DNA from: Lachnospiraceae bacterium UBA7480
GTDB taxonomy: Bacteria > Bacillota > Clostridia > Lachnospirales > Lachnospiraceae
Assembly (NCBI GenBank): GCA_002479655.1
Contig: DLOQ01000099.1
Span: 1-14,032 of the forward strand
Reading direction: 5' to 3'
Length of the DNA: 14,032 nucleotides
The notes under the pieces: generated by a model
What the model saw: only the letters and a program-made list of their open reading frames with translations
Databases searched by the model: none
Told to the model about the DNA's origin: nothing
Position numbers and translations under genes: made by a program
Shown here: one piece after another, positions 1 through 7,066 of the stretch
Layout of the letters: every line of letters begins with the position of its first letter
Numbering within the stretch: position 1 is the first letter of the stretch

Positions 1-1
1 C

Positions 2-916
2 CAGAAAACCAAGCGTATGGCTCAGGAGGAAAAGCAGGCATCGAAGCGTCGCAAGACCCTGGAGCGCGAGCTTGAATGGGTGCGCATGGCTCCCAAAGCA
101 CGTCAGGCTAAAGGCAAAGCGCGTCTGTCAAGCTATGACCGGCTCCTTAACGAAGACCAGAAAGCACGTGAGGAAAAACTTGAGATATTCATCCCCAACG
201 GTCCCAGGCTCGGCAATAAAGTAATCGAAGCGACAGGGCTTGCAAAAGCATTCGGCACCAAGCAACTCTTCAAAGACCTCGAATTTTCACTCCCGCCAAA
301 CGGCATTGTCGGTGTTATCGGACCTAACGGAGCCGGAAAAACCACACTCTTCAAACTCATCATGGGGCAGGAAAAAGCTGATGCCGGCTCATTTGACGTG
401 GGAGAGACTGTAAAAGTCGCTTATGTCGACCAGACCCACCATGACCTCGTTCCTGAAAAGACCGTCTACGAAGTCATTTCGCAAGGTGTGGAAAGCTTCC
501 GAATGGGTGGAAAGGATGTCAATGCCCGCGCTTACCTGTCTAAATTCAATTTCGCCGGAGCGGACCAGGAGAAGAAAATCGGTGTACTCAGCGGTGGTGA
601 GCGAAACCGCCTGCATCTCGCAATGGCTCTCAAGCAGGAGGGCAATGTGCTCCTCCTTGACGAGCCCACCAACGATATAGACGTCAATACACTCCGCGCA
701 CTCGAAGAAGGTCTTGAGGAGTTTGCAGGATGTGCGGTTGTTGTAAGCCACGACCGTTGGTTCCTTGACAGGATATGCACCCACATCCTTTCATTCGAGG
801 GCGATGGCAAAGTGGTGTTCTACGCCGGTTCATATTCCGACTACGAGGAATACAAGAAAGCGCAGAACGGCGGCAAGGAGCCTCCACGCAAACGCTACCG
901 CAAACTTATGGAATAA
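2..916 (+). CDS. ettA: EttA-type ABC-F translation factor, C-terminal part (5' end outside window)
   Basis: ABC-F ATPase that in E. coli binds the ribosomal E site and gates translation according to the ATP/ADP ratio; cytoplasmic. The reading frame is open from base 2, before the first ATG at 17, so the gene is cut by the window edge and the ATG is internal. About 300 of the roughly 555 family residues are present. Counting from that ATG, the inter-domain linker (residues 1-60, rich in Lys/Arg/Glu, with ELEWVR and GKARL blocks typical of EttA) is followed by the second ABC domain: Walker A GPNGAGKTT at 102, signature LSGGE at 191, Walker B LLLDEP with D215/E216, and the switch SHDRWF near 242. 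The C-terminal end YEEYKK followed by a basic tail also matches EttA. Codon use is C-rich and Bacteroidales-like. It lies 3 bases before the next gene. I recognise the family by recalled similarity to E. coli EttA; other ABC-F members are less likely. Confidence 0.93.
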   Translation, partial: QKTKRMAQEEKQASKRRKTLERELEWVRMAPKARQAKGKARLSSYDRLLNEDQKAREEKLEIFIPNGPRLGNKVIEATGLAKAFGTKQLFKDLEFSLPPNGIVGVIGPNGAGKTTLFKLIMGQEKADAGSFDVGETVKVAYVDQTHHDLVPEKTVYEVISQGVESFRMGGKDVNARAYLSKFNFAGADQEKKIGVLSGGERNRLHLAMALKQEGNVLLLDEPTNDIDVNTLRALEEGLEEFAGCAVVVSHDRWFLDRICTHILSFEGDGKVVFYAGSYSDYEEYKKAQNGGKEPPRKRYRKLME

Positions 917-919
917 GCC

Positions 920-1714
920 ATGCCGGAAAAAAACAAAAAGCGTCCTTACACCCTCCTCTGGATTCTGCTTGCCGTCGCGCTTGTGGCGGTATTTGCAGTG
1001 TCGTTTTTCGATTTGCCGTCGATTTTTGGCTACACGCCTAAATCCTCCGGAATGGCACAGGCGCTTTTCCCCACGAAAGAGCAACCTGTAGCGGCAGACA
1101 CGATACCTCTCGATTCCATAGGCGTTCCAACCCGGATGGAACCGGACACCGCTTCCCATACAATCCTGTTCATCGGCGATTCAATGCTTGACGGGCTTTC
1201 TCCCCGCCTTGCCGCATACGCCGATGCATCAGGTCACAAGCTCTATTCAGTTGTGTGGTACAGCTCCTCCACAGAAATCTGGGGAAAGTCGCATAGGCTC
1301 ACAGATTACATAAAGAAGCTTTCCCCAAGCTATATTTTTATCTGCCTCGGGGCAAATGAACTGTATGTCAAGGATATTGAAGACAAGCGCACACCTTTCA
1401 TCCGTGAAATGATTGCAGAAATCGACACTATCCCTTACGTCTGGATTGGACCGCCAAACTGGACTACCGATACCGGCATAAACAAAATGATTGCGGAAAA
1501 CACTGCTGACGGATGTTACTTCAAGAGTGACGGAATGACATTCGAGCGACGCTCAGACGGAGCACATCCAACAGCAAAAAGCGCGATAGAATGGATGGAC
1601 AGCGTTGTCAGGTGGATGCCTGAGCACTCCTCACATCCTATCCGCATGAACATGCCGGAAAATACCACAGCACGACCCGCACAGATATTCATCCACCAGC
1701 CGGGAGAAAATTGA
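920..1714 (+). CDS. Membrane-anchored SGNH/GDSL hydrolase-like protein (DUF459-like)
   Basis: Likely an envelope acyl-esterase or acyltransferase partner. The protein has 264 residues. A basic N-terminus is followed by one hydrophobic segment (about 8-30) that should anchor it, with the catalytic domain outside the membrane. SGNH blocks are visible: GDS with nucleophile S88, the LGANE block with N146, and DGAHPT with D213 and H216, so the full triad is present. A short tail follows residue 240. The start ATG is 3 bases after the ettA stop, with no Shine-Dalgarno site, as is usual in Bacteroidetes. The next gene, an MBOAT, begins 6 bases after its stop. Known pairs of this kind (AlgI with AlgJ/AlgX, PatA with PatB, DltB with DltD) move acetyl or other acyl groups onto extracellular glycans, so this protein probably completes transfer started by the MBOAT. 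The glycan substrate cannot be read from sequence. Confidence 0.85.
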   Translation: MPEKNKKRPYTLLWILLAVALVAVFAVSFFDLPSIFGYTPKSSGMAQALFPTKEQPVAADTIPLDSIGVPTRMEPDTASHTILFIGDSMLDGLSPRLAAYADASGHKLYSVVWYSSSTEIWGKSHRLTDYIKKLSPSYIFICLGANELYVKDIEDKRTPFIREMIAEIDTIPYVWIGPPNWTTDTGINKMIAENTADGCYFKSDGMTFERRSDGAHPTAKSAIEWMDSVVRWMPEHSSHPIRMNMPENTTARPAQIFIHQPGEN

Positions 1715-1720
1715 CCGACT

Positions 1721-3277
1721 ATGGACTTCACCTCGCTGCCCGATTCGCTCGGTCACCTTCTCACCTATCACCGTGAGGCGCCGTTGATTTTCTCAAGCGG
1801 GCTGTTTTGGGTGTTGTTCGTATGTTTCATGCCCGTTTATGCGCTCCTGCGCCGCAGAAAATGGCAGATGCTCGTTTTCGTAATCGCATTCAGCCTCTAT
1901 TTCTATTATAAATGCAGCGGTTGGTTTTTCCTGCTCCTGGTTTCCACCTCCGTCATTGACTGGTTCATCAGCCGTGCCATGGTTGAAATCGGGTCATCGG
2001 CAGGGAGGAAATGGCTTGTAGCGCTCTCTGTGGTGATTTCACTTTCCGTGCTCGGATTCTTCAAGTATGCCAACTTCTTCCTCTGGAACTGGAATGCTAT
2101 GGTCGAGGGCAATTTCCAGCCGCTCACGCTCATATTGCCGGTCGGGATATCATTCTACACCTTCCAGTCAATTAGTTATATCGTTGATGTGTACCGCCGA
2201 AAGATCGCTCCTGCGGAAACATGGGGGGAATACCTCTTTTTCCTCTCATTCTTCCCTGCGCTTGTTGCCGGACCAATTGTCAGGGCAGAAAATTTCCTGC
2301 CGCAGCTACGGGAAAACCGCCGGGCAAACCATCAGGAAATTTATGGCGGTTTGTGGCTTATACTTGCCGGAGTAATAAAGAAAGCCGTAATAGCGGATTA
2401 TATCGCGCAGTACAACGACTTGGTTTTCGCCTCCCCTACCGGATACTCCGGTTTTGAGTCGCTTATGGGAGTTATCGGCTACACCATGCAGATTTACTGT
2501 GACTTCTCCGGCTATTCCGATATGGCAATCGGGCTTGCCCTGATAATGGGCTTCCGCCTTGACATAAACTTCAATCTCCCTTACAAATCGCAGAGCCTCA
2601 CTGAATTTTGGCGCAGATGGCATATCAGTCTGGGGCTGTGGTTTAAGAATTATGTCTTTTATCCGGTTCAGAGAACGAAGTTATGCGATAATATCCGTAA
2701 AGCGATGAAGAAAAAAAAGAACCGCTATGGCATGAATGTGTTTCCGACGGCGATTTCACTGACTGCCGTATGGACGCTGATCGGGCTGTGGCACGGATTT
2801 GATTGGAACTATCTTTGTTATGACTGGTTCTGCGGACTGATCATTATTTCTGCGGAGCTGTTAAAACCGGTCTATGATAAAGTGAATCGGAGCGCACCGA
2901 AGATATTTGCCTCCGGATGGATGGATATGCTTCGTACTCTCAGGACATTTTTGCTGGTCTCTTTCAGTTTCCTGTTTTTTCGGCCGGATACCATGGAAGT
3001 GACCATAAGAATGATGCGGAATCTCTTTGCGAAGCCTTATGTATATCAGGCAGCGGAATTTATTTATTGGCATGTTTATGATCTGTTTTTGATTGCCGTT
3101 CCATTGCTGATCCTTGGTGTGGTGGATGGTATGAAATACAAAGGGATCGATGTTTATGAAAGATTTCACAGGTTTCCGGCGGTGGTGCGTTATGCGGTCT
3201 ATGTGGGGGGCATATTGCTGATCTATATCACAAAAGGCGATATGTCCAGCGGAGGATTTGCATACTATGTATTTTAA
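1721..3277 (+). CDS. MBOAT O-acyltransferase; reading frame is a probable chimera of two organisms
   Basis: Multi-pass membrane enzyme of the AlgI/DltB family that passes an acyl group across the membrane for glycan O-acylation. At 518 residues it has a complete family length. Visible motifs are PVGISFYTFQ (about 141-150), FWRRWHIS (296-303), and LWHG with the conserved histidine H358. Many hydrophobic segments span the whole length, and the end is short and aromatic as in the family. The reading frame changes style within it. In residues 1-293, Phe is 24 TTC and 4 TTT; in residues 294-518 it is 3 TTC and 16 TTT. The N-terminal half matches its upstream neighbours (6-base spacing, no ribosome site), while the C-terminal half matches the Clostridia-like genes downstream. 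The halves probably belong to two real MBOAT genes, each beside its own SGNH gene. The call as an MBOAT is firm; the existence of this exact protein in any cell is doubtful. Confidence 0.8.
   Translation: MDFTSLPDSLGHLLTYHREAPLIFSSGLFWVLFVCFMPVYALLRRRKWQMLVFVIAFSLYFYYKCSGWFFLLLVSTSVIDWFISRAMVEIGSSAGRKWLVALSVVISLSVLGFFKYANFFLWNWNAMVEGNFQPLTLILPVGISFYTFQSISYIVDVYRRKIAPAETWGEYLFFLSFFPALVAGPIVRAENFLPQLRENRRANHQEIYGGLWLILAGVIKKAVIADYIAQYNDLVFASPTGYSGFESLMGVIGYTMQIYCDFSGYSDMAIGLALIMGFRLDINFNLPYKSQSLTEFWRRWHISLGLWFKNYVFYPVQRTKLCDNIRKAMKKKKNRYGMNVFPTAISLTAVWTLIGLWHGFDWNYLCYDWFCGLIIISAELLKPVYDKVNRSAPKIFASGWMDMLRTLRTFLLVSFSFLFFRPDTMEVTIRMMRNLFAKPYVYQAAEFIYWHVYDLFLIAVPLLILGVVDGMKYKGIDVYERFHRFPAVVRYAVYVGGILLIYITKGDMSSGGFAYYVF
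2600..2640. other. Probable chimeric junction between Bacteroidales-like and Clostridia-like DNA
   Basis: Codon preference and gene signals change abruptly here. Upstream are C-ended codons and genes without Shine-Dalgarno sites. Downstream are T/A-ended codons, strong purine-rich ribosome sites and TTG starts. The change falls on the bases that encode TEFWRRWHISLGLW, the most conserved stretch of MBOAT proteins, where unrelated genomes can share enough bases to mislead an assembler or to recombine. The last clearly left-style codons are tcg-cag-agc-ctc, ending at 2599. The first clearly right-style run is ttt-aag-aat-tat, from about 2642. The frame is preserved. No repeat, insertion sequence or tRNA is present at the point. 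Confidence 0.75.
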
Positions 3278-3316
3278 ATACGAAATAGGCGTTGCAAATT
3301 TGTGACGCTCCGGAAT

Positions 3317-3322
3317 GAGGGA
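3317..3322 (+). promoter_or_regulatory. Ribosome binding site for a TTG start
   Basis: GAGGGA lies 5 bases before TTG at 3328. No ATG or GTG in the same frame has a comparable site, and starting at the TTG keeps the hydrophobic anchor complete, so it fixes TTG as the start of the SGNH/DltD-like gene. Confidence 0.6.
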
Positions 3323-3327
3323 TTAAC

Positions 3328-4305
3328 TTGAAAAGATTTGTCTTATTTCTCTTAAAATTTATCATAGTGCTGGGATTGGCATATGGTGCATATCACGCTC
3401 TGTTCTGGTTTTTATGGCAGTCTGAGATATGCCCTGATGCTTATGATCATGCGTACCAGAAAGCGCTGCTTTTACAGTATCAGGCATTGGCGGAGGAAGG
3501 CAGGGAGCCGGAGGTGATTGTATTTGGTTCCTCATATGTTCCCTTTGGCATTGATGTATCCGTGATGGAGGAGGAACTGGACAGACCCGTTCAGATTCTT
3601 GGCATCGAGGCGGGCATAGGGATCCCGGTCTTGGTAGATATTTTACATGAGACAGCAAAGCCGGGAGATACGATCGTATATATGCTTGGAAAATCGAACT
3701 GGTATAATGAGGACTTTATGGTGATTTCCGCTGCGCTGGAAAGTGATAAGGAACGGCTGGCGCACTATTGGAGTCTGCGGGAGGGAACACTGGACGGCTA
3801 TCGCAACAAAATGATCTGGCGGAAGCTGTACGCTTTATTTGCCGGAGATCTGGTGGAGATCGTGCGTTCCGGGATCTCTTCAAATAAGCAGGTGTATTCT
3901 CTGGATTCCTTTGATGAGAAAGGGAATATGACAGTCCTTAGGGAAGGCACTCTGATTGGAACCGAGGTATCTCCCACAGATACGCTATGCTTTGAAGATA
4001 TGGAACTGGAAACGATGGATATGCTGAATGAATTTGCTTTCTGGTGCGAAGAACAGAATATTACTTTTGTAATAGCGTATTCGATGACGATCGACGGTTC
4101 TTTGATCGAAACGGAGAAGGAATTGGCGCAGTACCATGAACAGATGACGGATTATATGAATGCGGATATCCTTGGAGTCCCGCAGGATTATTTCCTGCCG
4201 GTAGAATATTTTTATAATCACACAGCACATTTGAATTCGGAGGGAGCGGCGGCATATTCTGAGATCTTGTCGGAGAAGCTGTTGGAGTATGAAGGAATCC
4301 GTTGA
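3328..4305 (+). CDS. Membrane-anchored SGNH/DltD-like protein, probable partner of the MBOAT
   Basis: The protein has 325 residues and a TTG start. One hydrophobic segment (about residues 4-30) anchors it, and the rest is predicted outside the membrane. VFGSSY at 65-70 resembles the SGNH nucleophile block (S68 or S69). Near the C-terminus, YNHTAHLNSEGA (296-307) resembles the block that carries the catalytic His, with H298 and H301 as candidates; the HLNSEGA form is common in DltD/AlgX-like and other SGNH proteins. No clear GxND block is seen. It follows the MBOAT with a 50-base gap, the order seen for DltB then DltD, and precedes the fkbH-like gene. I infer a role in delivering an acyl group from the MBOAT to an extracellular polysaccharide. 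The family is assigned from short motifs and layout, so the exact subgroup is open; a plain hypothetical protein is the fallback. Confidence 0.7.
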   Translation: MKRFVLFLLKFIIVLGLAYGAYHALFWFLWQSEICPDAYDHAYQKALLLQYQALAEEGREPEVIVFGSSYVPFGIDVSVMEEELDRPVQILGIEAGIGIPVLVDILHETAKPGDTIVYMLGKSNWYNEDFMVISAALESDKERLAHYWSLREGTLDGYRNKMIWRKLYALFAGDLVEIVRSGISSNKQVYSLDSFDEKGNMTVLREGTLIGTEVSPTDTLCFEDMELETMDMLNEFAFWCEEQNITFVIAYSMTIDGSLIETEKELAQYHEQMTDYMNADILGVPQDYFLPVEYFYNHTAHLNSEGAAAYSEILSEKLLEYEGIR

Positions 4306-4428
4306 TTTAACAAGTATAATTATTTGTTCTTGATCCTGTCTATGTGGTTTGCAAAGCGTAAAGCCTAAACAAAGAGTTATGTAAATCAAACAAAACCGTT
4401 TCGTAATTACCTAAATATATAAAATAAC

Positions 4429-4434
4429 AGAGGA
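4429..4434 (+). promoter_or_regulatory. Ribosome binding site for the FkbH-like gene
   Basis: AGAGGA stands 6 bases before ATG 4441, 9 before ATG 4444 and only 3 before GTG 4438, so ATG 4441 is the preferred start. The 132-base gap before this gene (4306-4437) is AT-rich. It contains TATAAT at 4315-4320, but I see no -35 box at proper spacing and no terminator hairpin with a T-run. Confidence 0.55.
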
Positions 4435-4440
4435 TTTGTG

Positions 4441-6183
4441 ATGATGCTATCATTTTTACAGTTAAAGAAGAATAGCAAAAAAGATAAAAGCGGTCTGCAA
4501 GGATATCGTATGGTTCTTGTGGGAGATTGTGCGACGCAGCATATCGCGCAGGCAGTTTCCGGATATGCTTATGAGGAGGGGATCGGTCTGGAGCTTCTGG
4601 ATACGGATTATGACCAGATCTTTGCGCAGGTGATGGATCCGGACTCGGAGCTTTATCAATATCAGGCGGATGCAATACTGATCGTGATGTGCACGGAAAA
4701 GCTGTATGAAGCATATTGCGAAGTGCCGGTTGGCGACAGGGACAGATTTGCTGCAGAGAAATATGAGGAGATCCGTAGGATCTGGAAACGGCTTCAGGAA
4801 TACAGCCATCCGGAAACAGGCAGAAAAATGAAGATCCTGCAGTTTAATTATGCGGAAGCAGACGACAGGTGTTTTGGTAATTATGCAAACCGTGTAGAAT
4901 CTTCCTTCCTTTGGCAGCTTAGAAAATTAAATACTCTTTTGATGCAAGGGGCACAGAATGAGGAAATATATCTTGTAGATATTTCTTATGTGCAGAATCA
5001 GCTTGGAAGGCAACAGTTCCATGATGAAAAACTTTATTATCTGGCTAAGATGCCGTTCTCCACGGAGGCGCTGCCGGCGATTGCAAGGGAAGTGATTGGC
5101 ATCGTAAAAGCGGTTATGGCAAGAATAAAAAAATGTGTGATCCTTGATCTTGACCAGACATTGTGGGGCGGCGTGATCGGCGATGACGGTCTGGAGGGAA
5201 TTCAGATCGGCGAACTTGGTATCGGACATGCATTTTGGGAATTTCAGCTCTGGCTGAAGGAATTGACGAAGCGCGGCATTATACTGGCAGTGTGCAGTAA
5301 AAATGATGAGGAGAAGGCAAAGGAGCCATTCTTAAAGCATCCGGAGATGGTGCTGCGGCTGGAGGATATTGCTGTTTTTATTGCAAATTGGGAGGATAAG
5401 GCGGAAAATATCAAGAAGATCATAGAGACGCTGAATCTTGGCGCTGACAGCTTTGTATTTCTTGATGATAATCCATTTGAACGGAATCTGGTAAGAAGCA
5501 TGCTGCCGGATATCACCGTGCCGGAGCTGCCGGAGGATCCTGCGTTATATCTTTCCTATCTGAAAGAACAGAATCTGTTTGAAACGATTTCATACAGCGA
5601 GGCAGATCAGGACAGGACAAGACAGTACCGTGAGGAAGCAGGAAGAACTTCTTTAAAACAGCAGTTTGCGACTTATGAAGAATATCTTGAACATCTTGGT
5701 ATGGTGGCGGAAGCGAAGCCCTTTGACGCATTTCATATTCCGAGGATCGCGCAGCTTTCTCAGCGTTCCAATCAGTTTAATCTGCGCACGGTGCGCTACA
5801 CAGAGGAGGAGGCAGCCGGACTTGCAAAGGACGATAGGTATATTACTTTGTATTTTACTTTGAAGGATAAGTTTGGAGATCACGGATTGATCAGCTTAGT
5901 GGTCATGAAGAAAGAAGAAGATACGTTATTTATTGAAAACTGGCTGATGAGCTGCCGGGTATTGAAGCGGACGATGGAAGCCTTTATTGTCAATACGATG
6001 CTGGAAGAAGCCCAAAAGGCAGACGCGGTACGGGTTGTGGGAGAATATATCAAGACCCCGAAGAATGCAATGGTAGAGCATCTCTATGAAGAAATGGGAT
6101 TTCATCCGCTGGGAGAAGGAAAATATGAAATCATGACGGTAGCTTATCAGAAACAGAAAACATGGATAGAGCGTGGGGAATAA
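4441..6183 (+). CDS. FkbH-like HAD-IIIC protein, probable glyceryl-ACP loader
   Basis: FkbH proteins take the glyceryl unit of 1,3-bisphosphoglycerate, remove phosphate and place the acyl group on an ACP thiol; cytoplasmic. The length (about 580 residues) and layout are those of the full family. Residues 20-230 form the N-terminal region, which starts with a YRMVLVGDCAT strand like the SGNH-like head of FkbH. The HAD domain follows, with motif I DLDQTLWGG (D237 and D239, numbered from GTG 4438), SKND at 287-290 and the acidic motif FLDDNPFER with D343/D344. A GNAT-like C-terminal domain carries the family's MSCRV segment (C506). The usual Asn of DLDNTLWGG is Gln here. The ACP gene starts 67 bases downstream, which supports a loader role. 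The substrate is inferred from the family and could be another small hydroxy acid. Confidence 0.88.
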   Translation: MMLSFLQLKKNSKKDKSGLQGYRMVLVGDCATQHIAQAVSGYAYEEGIGLELLDTDYDQIFAQVMDPDSELYQYQADAILIVMCTEKLYEAYCEVPVGDRDRFAAEKYEEIRRIWKRLQEYSHPETGRKMKILQFNYAEADDRCFGNYANRVESSFLWQLRKLNTLLMQGAQNEEIYLVDISYVQNQLGRQQFHDEKLYYLAKMPFSTEALPAIAREVIGIVKAVMARIKKCVILDLDQTLWGGVIGDDGLEGIQIGELGIGHAFWEFQLWLKELTKRGIILAVCSKNDEEKAKEPFLKHPEMVLRLEDIAVFIANWEDKAENIKKIIETLNLGADSFVFLDDNPFERNLVRSMLPDITVPELPEDPALYLSYLKEQNLFETISYSEADQDRTRQYREEAGRTSLKQQFATYEEYLEHLGMVAEAKPFDAFHIPRIAQLSQRSNQFNLRTVRYTEEEAAGLAKDDRYITLYFTLKDKFGDHGLISLVVMKKEEDTLFIENWLMSCRVLKRTMEAFIVNTMLEEAQKADAVRVVGEYIKTPKNAMVEHLYEEMGFHPLGEGKYEIMTVAYQKQKTWIERGE

Positions 6184-6196
6184 CAGTGTACGCTTG

Positions 6197-6205
6197 TGGT
6201 ATACT
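6197..6205 (+). promoter_or_regulatory. Possible extended -10 promoter before the ACP gene
   Basis: TGG followed by TATACT matches an extended -10 element, 45 bases before the ACP start. There is no recognisable -35 hexamer 17 bases upstream, where the end of the FkbH gene lies. It could provide extra transcription of acp and the genes after it, or be chance in AT-rich DNA. Confidence 0.25.
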
Positions 6206-6250
6206 AAAATATATGCTAAACTGTAAAGTGTTATTGTAGGGAGGAAACGT

Positions 6251-6487
6251 ATGAGCAGAGAAGAGATCTTAAAAAAAGTAAATGATATCTTTCATGACGT
6301 ATTTGATGATGATTCGATTGTTGTTATGGAAGAAACGACGGCAGATGATGTAGAGGACTGGGACAGTCTGATGCATATCACGCTGATCTCTGAGGTGGAG
6401 TCGGCTTTTGGATTTAAATTTCAGATGAAGGATGTTGTGGGGATGAAGAATGTGGGGGAAATGATTGATATTATTCAAAGCCACTGA
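6251..6487 (+). CDS. Discrete acyl carrier protein
   Basis: This small acidic carrier protein of 78 residues is of normal ACP size. The phosphopantetheine site is in DWDSLMH with S39 as the attachment serine. The hydrophobic pattern after it (ITLISEVESAFGFKF) is that of ACP helices II-III. A near-perfect Shine-Dalgarno AGGGAGG (6238-6244) lies 6 bases before ATG, the strongest ribosome site in the window, consistent with high carrier expression. Its position directly after the FkbH-like gene and before a MaoC-like dehydratase and an SDR suggests it is dedicated to a special acyl group and not to fatty acid synthesis. By analogy with DltC it could hand the acyl group to the MBOAT; that is inference. 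A phosphopantetheinyl transferase is not in the window and would come from elsewhere in the genome. Confidence 0.9.
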   Translation: MSREEILKKVNDIFHDVFDDDSIVVMEETTADDVEDWDSLMHITLISEVESAFGFKFQMKDVVGMKNVGEMIDIIQSH

Positions 6488-6531
6488 AGCCCCCTTTAGG
6501 CAGCTTATAAAGAAAGGCTGGTTTTTAGTAG

Positions 6532-6948
6532 ATGAATCATTATACACTGGAAGAATTGACTACGGGGATGACGGAATCCTTTCAGGTGACTGTTACAAAA
6601 GAAATGCAGGAACAGTTTACTGCTCTTTCGGGGGATGTCAATCCGATGCATCTGACAGAAGCGTATGCCAGGGAACACGGATATGAACACAGGCTTGTTT
6701 ATGGGATGCTTACGGCATCCTTTTATTCGACTTTGGCAGGCGTTTATCTGCCCGGAGAGCATTGTATCTTTCACGAGCTCCATACAACATTTAATGCGCC
6801 TGTCTATGAGGGGGACGAGCTGACGGTGACAGGGGAGGTCGTGGAGATTCATGAGGGATTTCAAAGAGTGAAAATAAAGGCATATATTAAAAATGCAAAA
6901 GGAAAGAAAGTATCTAGGGCGACGCTTGTTGTGGGGTGCAAAGCGTGA
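6532..6948 (+). CDS. MaoC-like hot-dog dehydratase/hydratase
   Basis: The protein has 138 residues, the size of single hot-dog (R)-specific enoyl hydratases such as PhaJ. The hydratase motif is clear: LSGDVNPMH with catalytic-type D35, N37 and H40, then the VYGML and PGEH segments. The common VHGM is VYGM here (Y57), a difference that may shift substrate choice. It would remove or add water on an acyl thioester, most likely bound to the ACP encoded 44 bases upstream. Candidate chemistry in this setting is dehydration of glyceryl-ACP to the enol form of pyruvyl-ACP, ahead of the SDR reductase; this is inference. The only purine-rich site (AGAAAGG, about 6512-6518) is some 13 bases from the ATG, so translation may be weak or coupled. 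No better start is seen, as the next in-frame ATG (residue 13) also lacks a site. Confidence 0.85.
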   Translation: MNHYTLEELTTGMTESFQVTVTKEMQEQFTALSGDVNPMHLTEAYAREHGYEHRLVYGMLTASFYSTLAGVYLPGEHCIFHELHTTFNAPVYEGDELTVTGEVVEIHEGFQRVKIKAYIKNAKGKKVSRATLVVGCKA

Positions 6949-7066
6949 TTCTGCAAGGATAGGTGATTTTGGACAGAACAGTTAAAAGTGGGTATTATGA
7001 GGCAGGGGCTCTAAACATAGGGTTAAAAAACTTATGAGGAATATGATAGAAAGGCAGTGATAAAAT

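Noticed and set aside
389..784. Long open frame on the - strand opposite the ATPase gene
   Set aside because: It lies fully within the EttA coding region, which has intact motifs on the + strand. The - strand protein has no recognisable domain.
4302..4320. TTGATT and TATAAT as a promoter
   Set aside because: The boxes are only 7 bases apart; the expected spacing is about 17.
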